Below, in pieces: positions 13,076-25,737 of a DNA stretch of 64,000 nt (its first letter is position 1; each line of letters starts with the position of its first letter). Made by a program: the position numbers and the translations under genes. This DNA is from Lunularia cruciata (lineage: Eukaryota; Streptophyta; Marchantiopsida; Lunulariales; Lunulariaceae): assembly GCA_948567375.1 (NCBI GenBank), contig OX419762.1, positions 56,215,034-56,279,033 of the forward strand, read 5' to 3'. Under the pieces are notes generated by a model. It saw only the letters and a program-made list of their open reading frames with translations, ran no database searches and was not told the origin of the DNA.

Positions 13076-15782
13076 TAATAAAGTTTTGATAAGGTTCATA
13101 CTTCCTAATAACCTCAAGTTCCTAAGCACTCAATAATTTCATAGATCAACATCAAGTTCCTTTCTTGGTTAATCAAGCCTTGTATTTTTGTTCAATCTTT
13201 TAATATCAACCATGGATTCTTGTACTATTTAATCCTTCTTTTAAAGAAATAGACATCACTCCTTTAGTTGCTATAGAGGATATTAGCCAATAAATTCACA
13301 CAACTCACTTCCTCTTCAAGTATACATTATCTATATCTTTTACAATATAACAACATAATTTATATCACTAGAACAGTTCTATTCTTCTTGCTATTGAGAT
13401 CCAAAATTGAAAAATATAGAAATAAGCATAAATATAATGATAATGAGTGTAAAACACTTAAGAAGAAACTTGAAGATGTCTATAATAAATTTTCACTTTA
13501 GACTCTTCTTCTTCTCTTGACAATATGTAATGATGTAGTTGTATAACTACTTTTGTCTCCTACTTATACAATAATAATTTTCAAGATCATTGCAATCTTG
13601 GAACATCAAAGTTGGTAAATCTTTCAATTTTTTGGATATGAATTGTTTACATCTAAGTTGCATATCTAGCCCAATATTATAATCCACATAGAGTAATTCA
13701 TGCAATAGATTATTCTAACCATAGTCTTTGAACCAAAAATGGATGATTTTGTGACTTTTGTTCAAATCAAACTCCAAGAGTTTCTTTCTTGATAACCTAT
13801 ACTTAAATATATTTGTATAGAAAAATTCAAGTACTTATCTATCTCTAAGAAGATAGATATGATAACAATAGGGTAAAATAGTTCTCTATCTCTTAGAAGA
13901 TACAACTAAATGAGTGCAATCTCAAGATCCTATAAAAATTTACACTAAATTAATTATCAAATTGGGTTGCACTCTAACTTAAAACATCAACTTCAAAAAT
14001 TACAGAAAATTTGTAATTGCACTTTCTCCATGAACAAATCTCTTGGTTTTTGAAGCATAATGAATTCCTTTGGAGATATGCGACAAGTGTAACTTGAGAG
14101 TAGTTCTTGTGGTCTTATTGTTGAGCACTCTTCTTCATGTTTTCCATAATTTCCATATCTCTAACTTGGAAAATGTTCCTACTTAGTATATTATTTGATT
14201 TGACTTATAATTTGGTAACTACATTATATAGTTGTAGCATATAACTTAAATTTTAAAATATAGAAGTTTGTAATTTACTTTTAGATATTGCAAATATAGA
14301 AAGCATTGTTATCTATTCTTCCTTATGTAACAATGCAATGTAATTCATATCTCATAAATTAAACAAAAAAAGTTATTTTCACCAAAAAAGTGATCACTAT
14401 GATACATATATTTTTCATGGAACTTATTTTTGGTATATCATTAAGTTGAATTTACTAAATCCAACTTTCAATGACATCAAATGAAATGATGTTAATAAAA
14501 CTCATAGCTATGTTAAGTCTTTGGAAAATTTAGAGAACATGGAAAGTAATCAGGTAAGATGTAATCTTGTAGAAGATGTTATTTTGGAGAGGAAAAGTGT
14601 GCATGATAGTCTTCTTAATTTTGTGAATATTTTAGTAAGAAATGTAAGTAGTTGAATCATAATGAGGTTTTAAGCTAATATGATAATATGAAGTTGGATT
14701 TATTTCTTCATAAATAGTAGGATCTAGAAATATTGGATCTTCTGTAAATTATTCCCTCACTACAATTTGTGAGAATTCCATCAAAATGATAATGATTAAG
14801 TGGGAGATAAGTACCCTTTTGAAATGTGTTAATATTTCATCTTTGTGCTTAGTGTGTGATATAAGCAGATGATGCCTTGGAAATAAATAAATAAATTTAA
14901 GTGAAGGCGTGAAGTTGAAACTTGCTACCGTGACCAATTCTTGGTCAAGTTGCATGTAGTTTTGTGGATGTGATTTTTTATGATAAACTCATAAAAAGAA
15001 CTATGAGTGGAAAGAATATAATAAAATTTCCTTGAAGAGAAAATTAATTATTTTCTCAAAAAAATCATAACATAAATTTATTTTCTCTATAATAATAATA
15101 ATAATAATTAGCAGTAGTTTTATTTAGAGATATCCATAAAGCTTATAAATAACTCATGTTAATTCACTCATTTAGATGCTAATATCTATGAAATCCCCAA
15201 CTCCACAAAATACACTAATGGAACATGTGGAACCTTGAATATCTTTGCTTGCCTTGAGTGCAAACATGCCGGGAGTTCTACTTTGAGAAATTTTGGTATC
15301 TAGATGAGAATGGATAGAATTAAAAAAAATGAAAGCAATAAAACATGCAATAAATATTCTGGAAAAATGAATTAATTGAAAACTATTGCATAAATTTATT
15401 CAAGAAAAGGAACTAAAAAATTAATGGAAAGAACACAAAATTTTAGGAAATGACTTGATTCTATAGAAATTTGGTGGTGTATTGTCTCATGCATACGCGT
15501 CCAACATTCATGAAGTTTTTTATGATATGTGTACATAATTCCATGATATGCAAATTCAAACTCTATTGTCTCCTGTCAGGTTTCAAATTTCCATGTCAAT
15601 GGTTTTTGTCCATCTTTCTTTCAAGAGGTTCATCACTACAATAGTATCATTTAATTGCACTAATGAATCATTTAGATAAAATCAAAGTTGATGTGATATA
15701 GTTTTGCTTACTCGTTTGGGTTTATGCTTGCTCTTTATCTTGCACTTCATTGTGTTTTATATTCTTTTTTCTTTGGGTATAT
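13076..15782. other. AT-rich intergenic sequence
   Basis: No supported gene. Contains an (AAT)n run at about 15089-15109 and an AAATAAATAAATAAA run at about 14880. Ends at the left terminus of element F1. Confidence 0.5.
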
Positions 15783-16227
15783 TGTCACGCCTTTTGTAGT
15801 GTCACATCTAGATTGCTAGGACACTAGAGTTCAAGTGATAGTAGTTAGAAGTATTTTGGCAGTCACTCATAGACTACTTTCCCACTGTCAAATTTTGTGT
15901 TTAGGGTATTGACTTCATGGTAGGGCCCAACGTCACTTGCACCATCCACACTGTTGGGTGTGCCGTCAGTGGGACCGTTGGGAGGAGACTCAGGTCAAAA
16001 TCAAGAGTATACTCTGGAAGTGTAGCTATAGAGAGCTCACTTCTCTGATGTTGAGCCTTCAAGTTCCTGGCTAGAGCGGACAAAAAGCCGACGAACTTCA
16101 CTTGGAGTCTCTTAGCTAGAGTGGGTGTGGCTTGACTGTAAACAGTGCACTATTATTGGCAAGTTGTTGAGGATCAAATCAAGTACTGATCTGATTTGAG
16201 TTGATTTGAGTTGTAACAATTTGATTA
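15783..16227 (+). repeat. F1 terminal repeat A1
   Basis: Starts TGTCACGCC and ends near TTTGATTA. It matches A2 at 24611-25043 and the F2 repeats at 52514 and 62817. Similarity to A2 stops exactly at GATTA, where A1 runs into the leader and A2 into B2. It ends with a twice-repeated TTGATTTGAG motif. Confidence 0.85.
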
Positions 16228-17240
16228 CATCAAAGAAGTGAGTCAAGGGGAAATTGAGTGCAGGAACTACGAGTGTTAGTGGTATCTCCAAGCTCTGTGT
16301 ATTGTGGTGTCTTGATCAAGTAGTTCAGATTTCCCTAAGAGAGTTTATGAGCAAAAGCGTTGTCAAAATTTGGAGCTAGAGACAAGTAATTTTCAAGTGA
16401 TAGTTGTGATTTTGAGCTTAGGAGGTGAAAGCAAGACCAATTTGTTGCGAGTTGAGCTCAAAAAGTGAAATTGAAGGTGGACTTGGGAGCAAATCCTTGT
16501 GAATTAGAGATTAGACGAAACCCACTTTTCCAATTGGCTTGAGTGAAGAGTTAGTTGAGGATTTAGAGATCAGCCAAATGTAGGGATTTATGTCAAATTT
16601 TATGTCAGATTTTATGTCAGATTTATATCAAATTTTGTGAATGGTTTACGTCAGATTTTGGCAAGAAGATCCCTTTCACAATGATCCTTGTAGCGCAAGA
16701 AGTAGATAGATACTCTGATTATGTCAAATGCCATGAATTTAGAGCATTGGTGCTCTAGTGTGCTCTCAATAGTGAGGCTGGAGTGATGACCAATCAGACT
16801 ATCTATGTTTCTCTTTGATGAGGCAAGAAGTGATGACCTGCAAACCGTGAGAGTGCGTGTTGTGATGGCAGGTTACAAGTCGCACTTTCTCCTGGTGTAG
16901 TTGTCTCAATTAAAGTTACATTAGTGGGTAGTGTTCCGTTAGGGTTGGCTCTCAGTGGTGTTTGGTTGGTGGTGTTGGCCCTTGGTGGTATTGGCACTTG
17001 GTGGTATTGGCACTTGGTGAGGTACTTGCAGTTTGCGATTACTTTGTCATAAACGAGTTCTTTGGGGATTCCAAAGGAGATAGCTCTGCAATACGCATTG
17101 AGTTTACTTAGAGTGGCGCTCGGTATCAACCTATATCTTAGGTCCCACAGAGGGAGGAGATTGACTCTGAGTTGGAGTTTGACACTGGAGCTGATTTAGT
17201 TGAGAGTGCACTTGGTGTGTCCGCACCATTGTTGTGAGAC
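16228..17240 (+). other. F1 leader between A1 and gag
   Basis: About 1 kb without a long frame. Contains a degenerate tandem of TTTATGTCAGATT-type units at about 16590-16662 and a GGTGGTRTTGGCACTT-type tandem at about 16955-17020. Both recur in the F2 leader. No tRNA-complementary primer-binding site was recognised next to A1. Confidence 0.6.
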
Positions 17241-18320
17241 ATGGACAAGATTTATGGGGCCTCCAAAGGCTCTAGGCGTTACTCTAGTACAATGGGTACC
17301 ATTGAGTTGGATGATTTCATTGAAGAGTTCAATAGTCGGTGTGATCTACAATAATGTGGAACTCGACATTGTTCACACTCTTCATGGCATGGAAGGGGTT
17401 GTTTCAACATTTGGAAGGTCCACCAATGGACGACTCCCATGAGTTCAGGAGAGCTCGCTTGGAAGAGATTGAGTAATGGAGATAATATTGGTCTCCAAAC
17501 TATGTCTCTATCACTTCAGGCTTGGTTTCCAAGAGTAGATTGGTAGTACCTATGAGTTCTAGCTCAAGTAGCGTTGGTGGAGCTAGTGGAGGTGCACTTG
17601 CTAAAGATAGTGTTACTACAAGTGGAGGTACTGCTACATGAGGTTGTGTAGTACCGGGGCTTAATCCTATGGTGGAGTTCTTCCCATGTTTGAGGCAGAA
17701 CTACCAAGGAGTGCAGACTAACAAGTTGAAGAGCTTGCAAGAGTTCCAATGGAAGGTTGGAGAGAGCCTATATGAGGCATACACTTGCTTGAGACGGCTG
17801 ATCAATTTCACTCAGGGAGTTATGAGGCCCAAGCAGTCCAGTTTTGGTATGGGATACTAGACAAGGAGTTGTAATGTAGAGTTTGTGATATTACATTGTT
17901 TCAAGCTACTTTGCCTACTTTGGCAGTGGTCTTTGGTTTGGCTAAGCGTATTGAGCTCAACATGGTGGAGGAGAGAGTGGTGACATCTGGATTTGGTAGG
18001 GAGACCTCATCCACAACTATGACTTCTTCTAGAGTGTAGCAGAGTGCACCACACCTAATTGGTTTTTGAGGATAGGGTGGACAGCCCAGATCCTATGGAG
18101 CAAGTGGAGGACCTAGTGGAGCTAGACCTTACCTTCATTTTTGGGTTAGCAGTAGCCAGTGAGTGGTGTTGTTGCTTGTTGGACTTGTAGTGGACCTCAC
18201 TATAGGAGAGAGTGTACTCAGGGCAGTGGACCTGATACCTTAAGAGCATCATAACCAACACAGAAGCAATGTAAGCATTGCCATAGATTTGGTCACACTA
18301 ATGATAGGTGCTTTGACCTA
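17241..18320 (+). pseudogene. F1 gag (capsid and zinc knuckles)
   Basis: Structural protein of the particle. The frame begins with an ATG at 17241 (MDKIYGASKG) and continues, with stops and shifts, through a capsid-like helical region (NPMVEFFPCLRQNY at about 17660; LQEFQWKVGESL at about 17735) to two zinc knuckles. The first, CWTCSGPHYRREC at 18177, has one residue fewer than usual between the second Cys and the His. The second, CKHCHRFGHTNDRC at 18270-18311, is a perfect CX2CX4HX4C. F2 keeps the same start and the first knuckle. No chromatin or enzyme motif lies in this part. Confidence 0.75.
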
Positions 18321-18539
18321 CACCTGGAGTTGTAGAGTGGTAGAGTGGTAGAGTTGCTATGGCAGGTAGTAGAGGAGCTCCAATTCATGTAGGACAAGGT
18401 AGTAAAGGTGATGGTAGAAGATCAACACCTAGTAGAGGTGCAGCACATGCCCTTACCTCTGCTACAACTATGGCTACTTGGATTGAGCAATTGGAGCAGA
18501 GATTGGCTAGTATGGCCATTGCTTAGAGGAGATCAGATT

Positions 18540-19560
18540 TGGGTGCTAAGGCTTCTACTTCATATGCTGTTGATAGAGATGCTTTGGACTTAATGTGTGG
18601 AGTGGCACATGTGGATGCATCTGCAGCAATGACGAGGAGTGCAGTTCATGTTCTAGAGCCTAGAGGAGCATTAGTGAAGTTGGACCCACAGAGAGGAGAG
18701 GTTGGGAGACAAGTCAGACTTCCCCAATCTTTCATGCTCTCTAAGGCATTGCAGATGGCATCCATGGCTCTTAAACGTCCCAGTGTAGGTGTGGTAGGTG
18801 GTGATGGGATGCATGATGGACTGCATACTAGTCATACACCTACTACTACACAGATTGAGTTGAGCATGATATAGGAGGCGGCTCTGCTAATTATGCGTTG
18901 CCCTTTATTTTTAGCTAGTGACATGTTTACATTGGGAGTTGACCTAACCCCAATCTTCCAATTGGCTGCCATGCTTTGTGAGGGTAGGGATGATGTGGTC
19001 CCTTCTACTAGAGCAGTGGTGGTTGATAATGGAGTTGACTTGGTTGAAAAGCATGGGATCCGCCCAACAAATGGTTTATGGCAAGCAACATTGGCTAGAT
19101 TGGAGGAGTTACTAGTTAGACAAGCCTTTGAGAGAGCGTGGTTCACACCTAGTGTTGTCCAATTGGATAACCAATGGGGGATTTTACGTTTGGGGGGACC
19201 TTCAAGGAAGGTCTATACACCACAGAGAGTCTTATTAGACTCTGGTGTGCAACCCCTTATGTTGGGGAAGGCTATAGTTATTGGTATGGAGTTACGGAAG
19301 ACCGATGTGGAGAGGTGTCAATTTCAGATCTAAACACCTCTAGGTGGTGGTTTGACACAATACATCACACATGGGGAGCTATTGTCCAGGTTCAGCCTGG
19401 TCATCAGACTGATAGCTCGGTTGTGAGAGCTCAAGCTATTGCAACCATAGCTGAGTCATATGATGTGCTAGTTGGTGGAGCAGTGCTATATCCCATGGGT
19501 TTCCATATTGACTATTAAGAGGAGACAACCTCCTATAGACCAGGTTGGTAGTTTGGTGAG
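18540..19560 (+). pseudogene. F1 protease region
   Basis: Retropepsin-type aspartic protease that would process the polyprotein. The active-site loop reads RVLLDSGVQPLMLGKA with DSG at 19238-19246. About 80 codons downstream a conserved block reads ESYDVLVGGAVLYPMGF (about 19451-19503), a typical C-terminal part of plant Ty3 proteases. The 300 or so residues before it (18540-19200) are a linker of unknown role, partly open at 18539-18874 and 18893-19333, with no motif I can name. Frames are broken. Confidence 0.7.
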
Positions 19561-19935
19561 GGACAAGTGTGTCACATACTAGTACGCTTCAGTAGTGGCA
19601 GTCTTGGCTCACTACAATTCGAGACCATGGCAGTATCAATTTTAGCTTTTAGTGGTGTTATTACTTGGCCATGTGACTTATTGGAGTGGAGCGCCCATGC
19701 AAAGGATACTCCAGTACCAAAGGAGATCAATCAGATTTGGAATATGAGTGGGATTTTTCCATCCACCTTTGATGTTCTATTGTGGAGTTTGGAGGAGGCA
19801 TTGCAGCAGCATGCAGATCGGTTGGTGAAATAGGCTTGGAGTGGAGCGTTTGTACCACCAAAAGATGAGTATGAGGATGAGCATCCAGGTCTATTACCTT
19901 GACACATTTGGATACCACACTCATTGCTTGACAAT
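19561..19935 (+). pseudogene. F1 region between protease and methyltransferase
   Basis: Coding-like continuation present in both copies, containing an ALQQHADRLV-type helical stretch. No known domain. It may be the N-terminal lobe or linker of the methyltransferase. Confidence 0.4.
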
Positions 19936-20955
19936 ATCCAATAGAGGAAGTATGTCTATAAGAGTTGTTTAGTGAGATTAACACCGGACTAATTGTAGTA
20001 CTACATGCAAGTATACAAGTACAGAGGTACTTGTATGTGAAGGGAGATGAGACTACTAGGCGAGTCTCTCTACATCATGTGGCACACTTGCCTAATGGTA
20101 TCCTAAGTTATTACCAATGTCAACAATTAGGGGTTACTAGAAGGCCCTATTAGTAGACATTTCTTTGCTAGGGGCACATAATATGGAGCAACATGGGCCT
20201 GTTCATTTGGTGATTTTTGGATGGCCATGTTAGGGACATACACATGTTGGCCAAGGTTTGGGTCTTCATGATCCTTGTTTTGGTGTGTTTTGGGAGATGT
20301 TACAAATACTACAACATCTCCAAGTTCATCAATCTATTTCTCTAGCTTACATTTTGGAGAACGTTCCTTTGATGGGTGATTCTTGCACTAGAGTGGTAGC
20401 AAGTACACATCAGGTCCATTCTTGGATGGGAACTATTAGATTTTATTGTTAGATGCAACCAGAGTGGGATCACAAGCTCATCAACTTCATCTTTGGTGGA
20501 TAAACCTCTTACCTAGAGAGGTTTTACAACATGCATATGATGAGATTCAATGACTAGACCACATTGTTGTTGATGACATCTTGGATGTTGGGCGTTAGTC
20601 TCAAACAGTGGTAGTGGTTGATAGGTCACCTATGGTAGTAGTGAACCTAGTTGGACAGCCTAGAGTTGCTTTTCCCACACTTATGAGTTTCCTAGGTTCT
20701 CATGCTTTTCAAGAGGGAGGTCTTGGATTGGTTTGGGACTCATAGTTACAGCAATTGCTGAGCTCAATGCTGATGAGAGAGCAGGCAATCCAACTGATGG
20801 GTTTTCACATTGGTATTACCGTTGTTTTAGTAGTGTTAGAGGCATCCAAACATCAAGTGTTGGGTCAGGCTATGGACATGAACTGGACTGTTTGACTTGG
20901 ATTGTGAGCCTTGGCTTGGCAGAGCAATGTAGGATGTGCTTGATAGGCATCATCA
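19936..20955 (+). pseudogene. F1 cytosine-5 DNA methyltransferase domain
   Basis: Would transfer a methyl group from SAM to C5 of cytosine in DNA. Motifs appear in canonical order: motif I ELFSEINTGL at 19962-19991 (F2 reads ELFGGISIGL, nearer consensus); motif IV GWPC at 20219-20230 carrying the catalytic Cys, followed by TAG where Gln is expected, then GH, a Gly-rich stretch and GLHDP; motif VI LENVPL at about 20354-20371; motif VIII region around HQVHSWMG and the Arg/His/Trp-rich block at about 20460-20505; motif IX/X around DERAGN and VLGQAMD at about 20772 and 20859. Length is about 340 residues, near a compact single-domain enzyme. It sits between protease and RT in the polyprotein. It is broken by several stops and shifts, so not active here. 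Family assignment is firm; specificity is unknown. Confidence 0.88.
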
Positions 20956-21290
20956 CTCAGACACTTGTGAGCCCTTTGCCTATCAAGACAATTCAGGCAC
21001 ATGATGGGCATGATGGAACAAGTGGACAAGGTATTCTTGGGATGCAGCCAATGGCTACTAGGGAGAGTGGTCTACTTGGAGTCCATCCAGATGTGTGTGG
21101 TCTACTTAGATTACATCCTTGGTCTACTTGGTATGTTGCTAGAGGACATATGGAGCTTGCAGCCAAATCAGAGGGAGTTTTTCATATGGAGGTTGGCACT
21201 ACTAGTAGTCGGGGGCATGATCCTATTGCTCCTAAGGATCTAGTATAGCAGCCAATCAATACATCTTCCACTCCTACTATAGTTATAGAG
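20956..21290 (+). pseudogene. F1 linker before RT
   Basis: Partly open coding-like sequence present in both copies (open frame 20733-21248 in F1). No recognisable domain. It would connect methyltransferase to RT, ending with a TWEPDLG block shared with F2. Confidence 0.45.
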
Positions 21291-22760
21291 GATACTTGGG
21301 AGCCAGATCTTGGACTCAAGCTTATAGGAGAGGAAAGATAGAGGGTTTGGAGGTTCTTGAGGAGCTACACAAGTTGTTTTGCCTTTAGTATGAAGGATTT
21401 GGGTACTCTAAAAGGACCTGGTATTTGAATTGAGCTGACTAGTGATACACCAATTTTTTGACGTCCTTATCAATATAGTGATATGGAGAGGACATTGATT
21501 TAGCGCTGGAGTAGTGACCTTTTTGAGGCTGGTTTGGTGGAGATTTCACATAGAGAGTATACATTATGACAATGATGCTAACAAAGAAGGGTATGCATGG
21601 CAACTACACAGATAGGCGGATGTGTGGAGATTACCGTCATATCAACCAATAGACTAGGGCTGATTGATATGTCATGCCTATACCAAAGGAGATCTTTGAT
21701 GTGGTTGGGCATGCAAAGGTCTTCAGTACTTTGGATCTTTGAGTAGGATAACATCAATTGCCAATCAAGGAGGATGATAAGTCCAAGACAACATTTTGGA
21801 CTATTGATCCTCACAACAAGGATGTGTTATATCAGTGGAGTTTCTTACCATTGGGTTGAAGAATGCTTCTACTAAGTTTTAGAGGGTCATGGATAGGATC
21901 CTAGCTAGATTGGATTTTTCTTGTTCTATATTGATGATATTTTGGTCTATACAACTACTGTGGAGGAGCATGAGAGACATTTGTTGGAGGTGTTTGAGAG
22001 GTTGAGATCTCATAGACTCAAATTACATCTTGGGAAGTGTAGATTCTTCCATGAGTAGATTGAGTATTTGGGTCACACTATCTACGCCGGAGGACTTGGT
22101 GTTCAACAAACCAAGGTGGAGGCTATTGCACATATTCCTTAACCTATGGATGTGAGCAAAATGTGAGCATTCCTTGGGTTGGAAAACTTCTATTGCCACT
22201 ATGTTAGAGGATTTAGTGCCATTGCCAAGGCCTTGACAAAGATGACCAAGCTTACACAAGAGTGGTGTTGGGGAGATGAGCAAGAGAGAGAGCTTTTGTA
22301 TAGCTCAAGGAGAGGTTGACATCTGCTCCTAATTTTGAGTAGCCGATCAAAGGATGACCATTTTAGGTTCACATTGATTGGTGTATGTTAGGGCTTGGAG
22401 CAATGTTCACTCAACCTGATGATGAGGGGAAGGAGTTTGTGGTGGCCTATGCTAGTTGCTCCAATAATTCAACAAAGGCAAAGTATAGTTCATATGAGGG
22501 AGAGTGCTTGGCATTAGTTTGGGTAGTAGCACATTTCCGATGTTACCTATTTGGTAACCCCTTTACTCTCATCATTGATCATTAGCCTCTGAAGTGGTTG
22601 ATGGAGTCCAACAAGCTTTTAGGGAAGTTTGCACAATGGGCTCTAATTTTACAAGAGTATGATTTCACGGTTATTCATAGACTTGGAGTGGTGAACCGTG
22701 ATATAGATAGGTTGAGTAGAAGCCCATGTCCTAGCCAGTAAGATCAGACCAGAGCACATT
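21291..22760 (+). pseudogene. F1 reverse transcriptase and RNase H
   Basis: RT core includes the catalytic YIDD at 21927-21938 followed by ILVYTTTVEEHERHL, the usual Ty3/gypsy sequence, then the thumb block YLGHTIYAGGLGV (about 22066). RNase H follows: GLGAMFTQ, EAKYSSYEGE-like and a FTLIIDH block at 22385-22585 (one stop after the His). The domain order RT-RNase H-integrase is diagnostic of Ty3/gypsy, not copia. Many stops are at codons where Gln, Arg or Trp is expected. Confidence 0.85.
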
Positions 22761-22899
22761 GCCATAGTGACTCAGATGAGGAGATGGTGCTAAGTTGGCA
22801 TGCATCTACCTTTTTGTGTATATTTTCTAAGACTTTGGTGGTATCTCTCTCAACACATACATGAGGAGTTATTGAGGTCACAGATTTAGAGAGTGAAGA

Positions 22900-24073
22900 T
22901 ATTGGTATAGCTCAGTGAGACATTTGTGATGATGTCTTAGTGATGGACTATGTTTGCACTGGTGTTGTGGGTGGCACAATTGGAGCCAAGGAGAGAGACT
23001 ATGTTCTTCACCAAGCCAGACAATTTAGATTGGAGGGTAGACACCTTTTGTGTGTATTGGAGGATGGTAGAGTGAGAGTAGTACCACTTCCATCTCAAAG
23101 ATTGTAGTTGATTTGTCATGCTCATGAGGAGCTAAGACATTTTGGAGTAAAGCATACAGATAGCTTACTCCAGAGTCATTATTGGTAGCAGGGTATGTAG
23201 ACTGATGTGCATTGGTTTGTTGCTAGATGTGTGGTTTGCGATCGAGTTAGAACATCATTCAATGCTCATATGCCACAATTGCACCCATTACCTATCATGG
23301 GATTGGGTTACCATTAGAGTTTGGACTTTGTTGGACCTTTGTCATCAACCGTGAGACATTATCGGTATGTTTTGGTGATGGTGGAGCACTTCTCCAAGTG
23401 GATTGAGTTGGTGGCACTTTTTGACAAGTCCAATGAAGGGATGACTTATTTGTTCCTAGATCAGGTTCTTAGTCATTTGGGTGTTCCTAGATCAGATTCT
23501 TAGTCATTTGGGTGCACCAATTGAGGTTTTGACTGATCAAGGTACAGAGTTCTTGGGGGATTTTCCAGGTCTTGTGTGACAAGGCTTTGATTGATCATCA
23601 TACTACCTCTCAAGATCACTCTAAGGCAAATGGCTTAGCAGAGAGAGTGGTTCAAATAGTGAAGAGAGGATTGCAAAAGTATGGTTTTTAGAGAGGCCAC
23701 TTGGGAGATTGGGATCTCTTTGTTACCTTGGTTGGCCATGGGCTATCAGTTTAGCCGGCAATCCCCTTGAGCATCCTTCTCTCCTTACTTTCTACTCTAC
23801 AGAAGAGAACCAGATTTACCTACAGCCATTCATTGAGATGCTACTGTAGTCTTGGACTTGGATGATCCCGATGTCGATGGCCTTTGAGAACTTGGCAATT
23901 GCTTGACATAGGGATACCTTACATTATGTTACTATTTGAGGAGGAGGTTATAGACCCTCAATCCGTCAATTTCATCCAAGTGACTATGGATATCCACAGC
24001 AAACAACACCAATGACACTTGATGTTTTGACAAGCCACACTATCTTGAAAGTGTGAGGTTTTGTCATCTTGAG
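22900..24073 (+). pseudogene. F1 integrase
   Basis: The zinc-binding HHCC part is at about 23119-23245 (HEELRHFGVKH ... RCVVCDRV). The DDE core follows: first Asp in LDFVGPL at 23324, second in TDQGTEF at 23535, Glu in GLAERVVQ at 23641. A duplicated patch near 23455-23515 (GATCAGRTTCTTAGTCATTTGGGTG twice) shifts the frame. Downstream text (about 23850-24050) contains the conserved C-terminal region leading to the PHD finger. Presence of a DDE integrase matters because the terminal repeat layout resembles that of tyrosine-recombinase elements. Confidence 0.82.
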
Positions 24074-24340
24074 TCCTTATGTTGGAAGTACGTGATTGTA
24101 CTATTTGGAAGGATCATGTGCGCAATTGTGCACCATGCCACCTCCCAGACATTGATGGTACTATGGACCCAAGCTTGGCACTTGTACGGGCAAGCTTGAG
24201 GTGTATGTCATGCGGCTCTTCCAATGGAGCTGCCACTATGTTAGTGTGTGCTAGTTGTTTGAGAGGATGACATATGGCATATATGACTCCTCCACTCACA
24301 ATGGTTCCTCAAGGATAGTGATTATGTTCTAGATGTACTT
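24074..24340 (+). pseudogene. F1 C-terminal PHD-type zinc finger
   Basis: After the integrase, a stretch NCAPCHLPDIDGT leads into a C4HC3 zinc finger at 24202-24336: CMSC, 11 residues, CASC, four residues with Trp (here TGA), His, two residues, Cys (here TAT, Tyr), PPL, VPQG, then CSRC. F2 keeps the Trp and the Cys lost here, so the ancestral finger was complete. The spacing and the WH..C...PPL..VP.G.W.C signature are those of PHD fingers that bind histone H3 tails. In chromoviruses a chromodomain occupies this place. Role in targeting or silencing is inference. Confidence 0.82.
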
Positions 24341-24503
24341 GACCTATAGCTAGTTCATCCTTTATATGGTATAGATTGTAGACAGGCGACTAACGATGGG
24401 GCTCCATAGCACCTGGCCTCTTGATCTTTGCCCATCATAGGGTATACCATATACTTGGAGTATCTGGAGTTAGAGGGACCTAACCGCCAGTTAGGGGGCC
24501 AAT
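24341..24503 (+). other. F1 3' tail after PHD finger
   Basis: About 160 bases of sequence shared with F2 (62541-62709) ahead of B1. Stops occur in all frames. It may be the C-terminal tail of the polyprotein or 3' untranslated sequence. Confidence 0.5.
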
Positions 24504-24610
24504 TGTGGCACTTTAGAGCTCATGTATGACTTATGTGTGAGTTGTGCTTCTATAGTGTATGATGTTGACAACGGTGTATGTTGCATAGCGATGTATATAT
24601 ACATGATAAT
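24504..24610 (+). repeat. F1 terminal repeat B1
   Basis: Begins TGTGGCACTTTAGAG and ends GTATATATACATGATAAT, directly followed by A2. Matched by B2 (25044-25135) and both B copies in F2. No B copy exists at the 5' end of either element. Confidence 0.85.
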
Positions 24611-25043
24611 TGTCACGCCATTTGTAATGTCGCATCTAGATTGCTCGGACATTGGAGTTCTAGTGATAGTAGTTAGAGGTATTTTGGTAGTCACTCAGAG
24701 ACTACTTTCAGACGGTCAAATTTCATGTTCAGGGAACTGACTTCATGGTGGGGCCCACTGTCCGCACTGTCAAGTGTACCATTAGCAGGACCGTTGGGAG
24801 GTGACTTTAGTATGAAATCATGAGTATACCTTGGAAGTGCAGCTCCAAAGAGCTCATTTCTCTGATGTTGAGCCTTCAAATTCTTGGCTAGAGTGGACAG
24901 AAAATTGGTGAACGTCACCTATAGTCTCTTAGCTAGAATGGGTGTGGTTTGATTACCAATAATAATGCATTGTTATTGGGTTTGATCTGAAGTTGAGTAT
25001 CCGATCAAATATTGATGTGATTTGAAGTATAACGATCTGAGTA
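24611..25043 (+). repeat. F1 terminal repeat A2
   Basis: Copy of A1 near the 3' end, starting TGTCACGCC. It lies between B1 and B2. Confidence 0.85.
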
Positions 25044-25135
25044 TTATAGCATTTTAGAGTTCATGTATGACTTATGTGTGAGTTGTACTTTTATAACTAT
25101 ATATATTATGTAATGATGTATATATGCACGATAAT
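25044..25135 (+). repeat. F1 terminal repeat B2
   Basis: Diverged copy of B1 (TATAGCATTTTAGAG ... GTATATATGCACGATAAT) that forms the right end of F1. Flanking sequence begins ACTATTTG. Confidence 0.75.
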
Positions 25136-25488
25136 ACTATTTGACTTGATTTTCATAAATTGAGCCAAGTAATATACCCTGAATACAAATGGGATGACGA
25201 GCATGAAATTCAAAGAAAAAAGAGTAAAATCCCATGTAGAACTATTGGCCCGATGATATAACAAAGAGAAAATAAAATAAAATTTATTGCGAATTGTATG
25301 ATGTAGATTCTCCGATGATATATTTGGTAGATGAAGAATTTTCTCCCGTAATTAGTTTGTTATGAAACAAATGACTGCCTAAATACTTGATCCCGGTGAT
25401 CCGTTCTATATATTAGAGGTAATTAATAAAGCAGGATAATCCGCTATATATATATATATATATATATGAATGACAACCAGGCAGGTTG
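25136..25488. repeat. AT-rich flank with (TA)n run
   Basis: Intergenic. Contains a (TA)n microsatellite at about 25445-25467. Confidence 0.7.
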
Positions 25489-25700
25489 TTGAGCGTCAAA
25501 ATTGACTACGGATTAGATGTAATGTATACTTTTTTGGGCTATGTGTGAGCTGAAGATCTTGTGGAGGAGGTTAATTTTGACTGCGGGTTCAAACCTGATT
25601 CTATGCACTGTATAAAATGTGGCAACTGGAGATCTTGTGAAGGATATCAAATTTGACTGTGGGTTCAAACCTGATTCTAGACACTGTACGAGACGGAATG
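25489..25700 (+). repeat. 76-bp tandem repeat with Pol III B-box-like motif
   Basis: Two clear units anchored by AGATCTTGTG at 25554 and 25630 and by GGGTTCAAACCTGATTCTA, with a partial earlier unit (TTGACTACGG at about 25501). GGTTCAAACC fits a Pol III B box and the period is close to tRNA length. A matching A box and cloverleaf stems are not convincing, so this is not called a tRNA gene. A SINE head is possible. Confidence 0.4.
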
Positions 25701-25737
25701 AATAAAAAGAGAGCTTCTCACGACATACTTGTTGTTC

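Larger units (their letters stand above)
15783..25135 (+). mobile_element. F1: Ty3/gypsy-like element with methyltransferase and PHD finger
   Basis: A 9.35-kb retrotransposon copy. Order: A1 repeat, leader, gag, protease, DNA methyltransferase, RT, RNase H, integrase, PHD finger, B1, A2, B2. Every coding part is broken by stops and frameshifts, so it is dead. Left flank GGGTATAT and right flank ACTATTTG do not form a clear target-site duplication. It is collinear with F2 over its whole length (roughly four in five bases alike by eye), apart from the two solo LTRs inserted in F2. Confidence 0.9.
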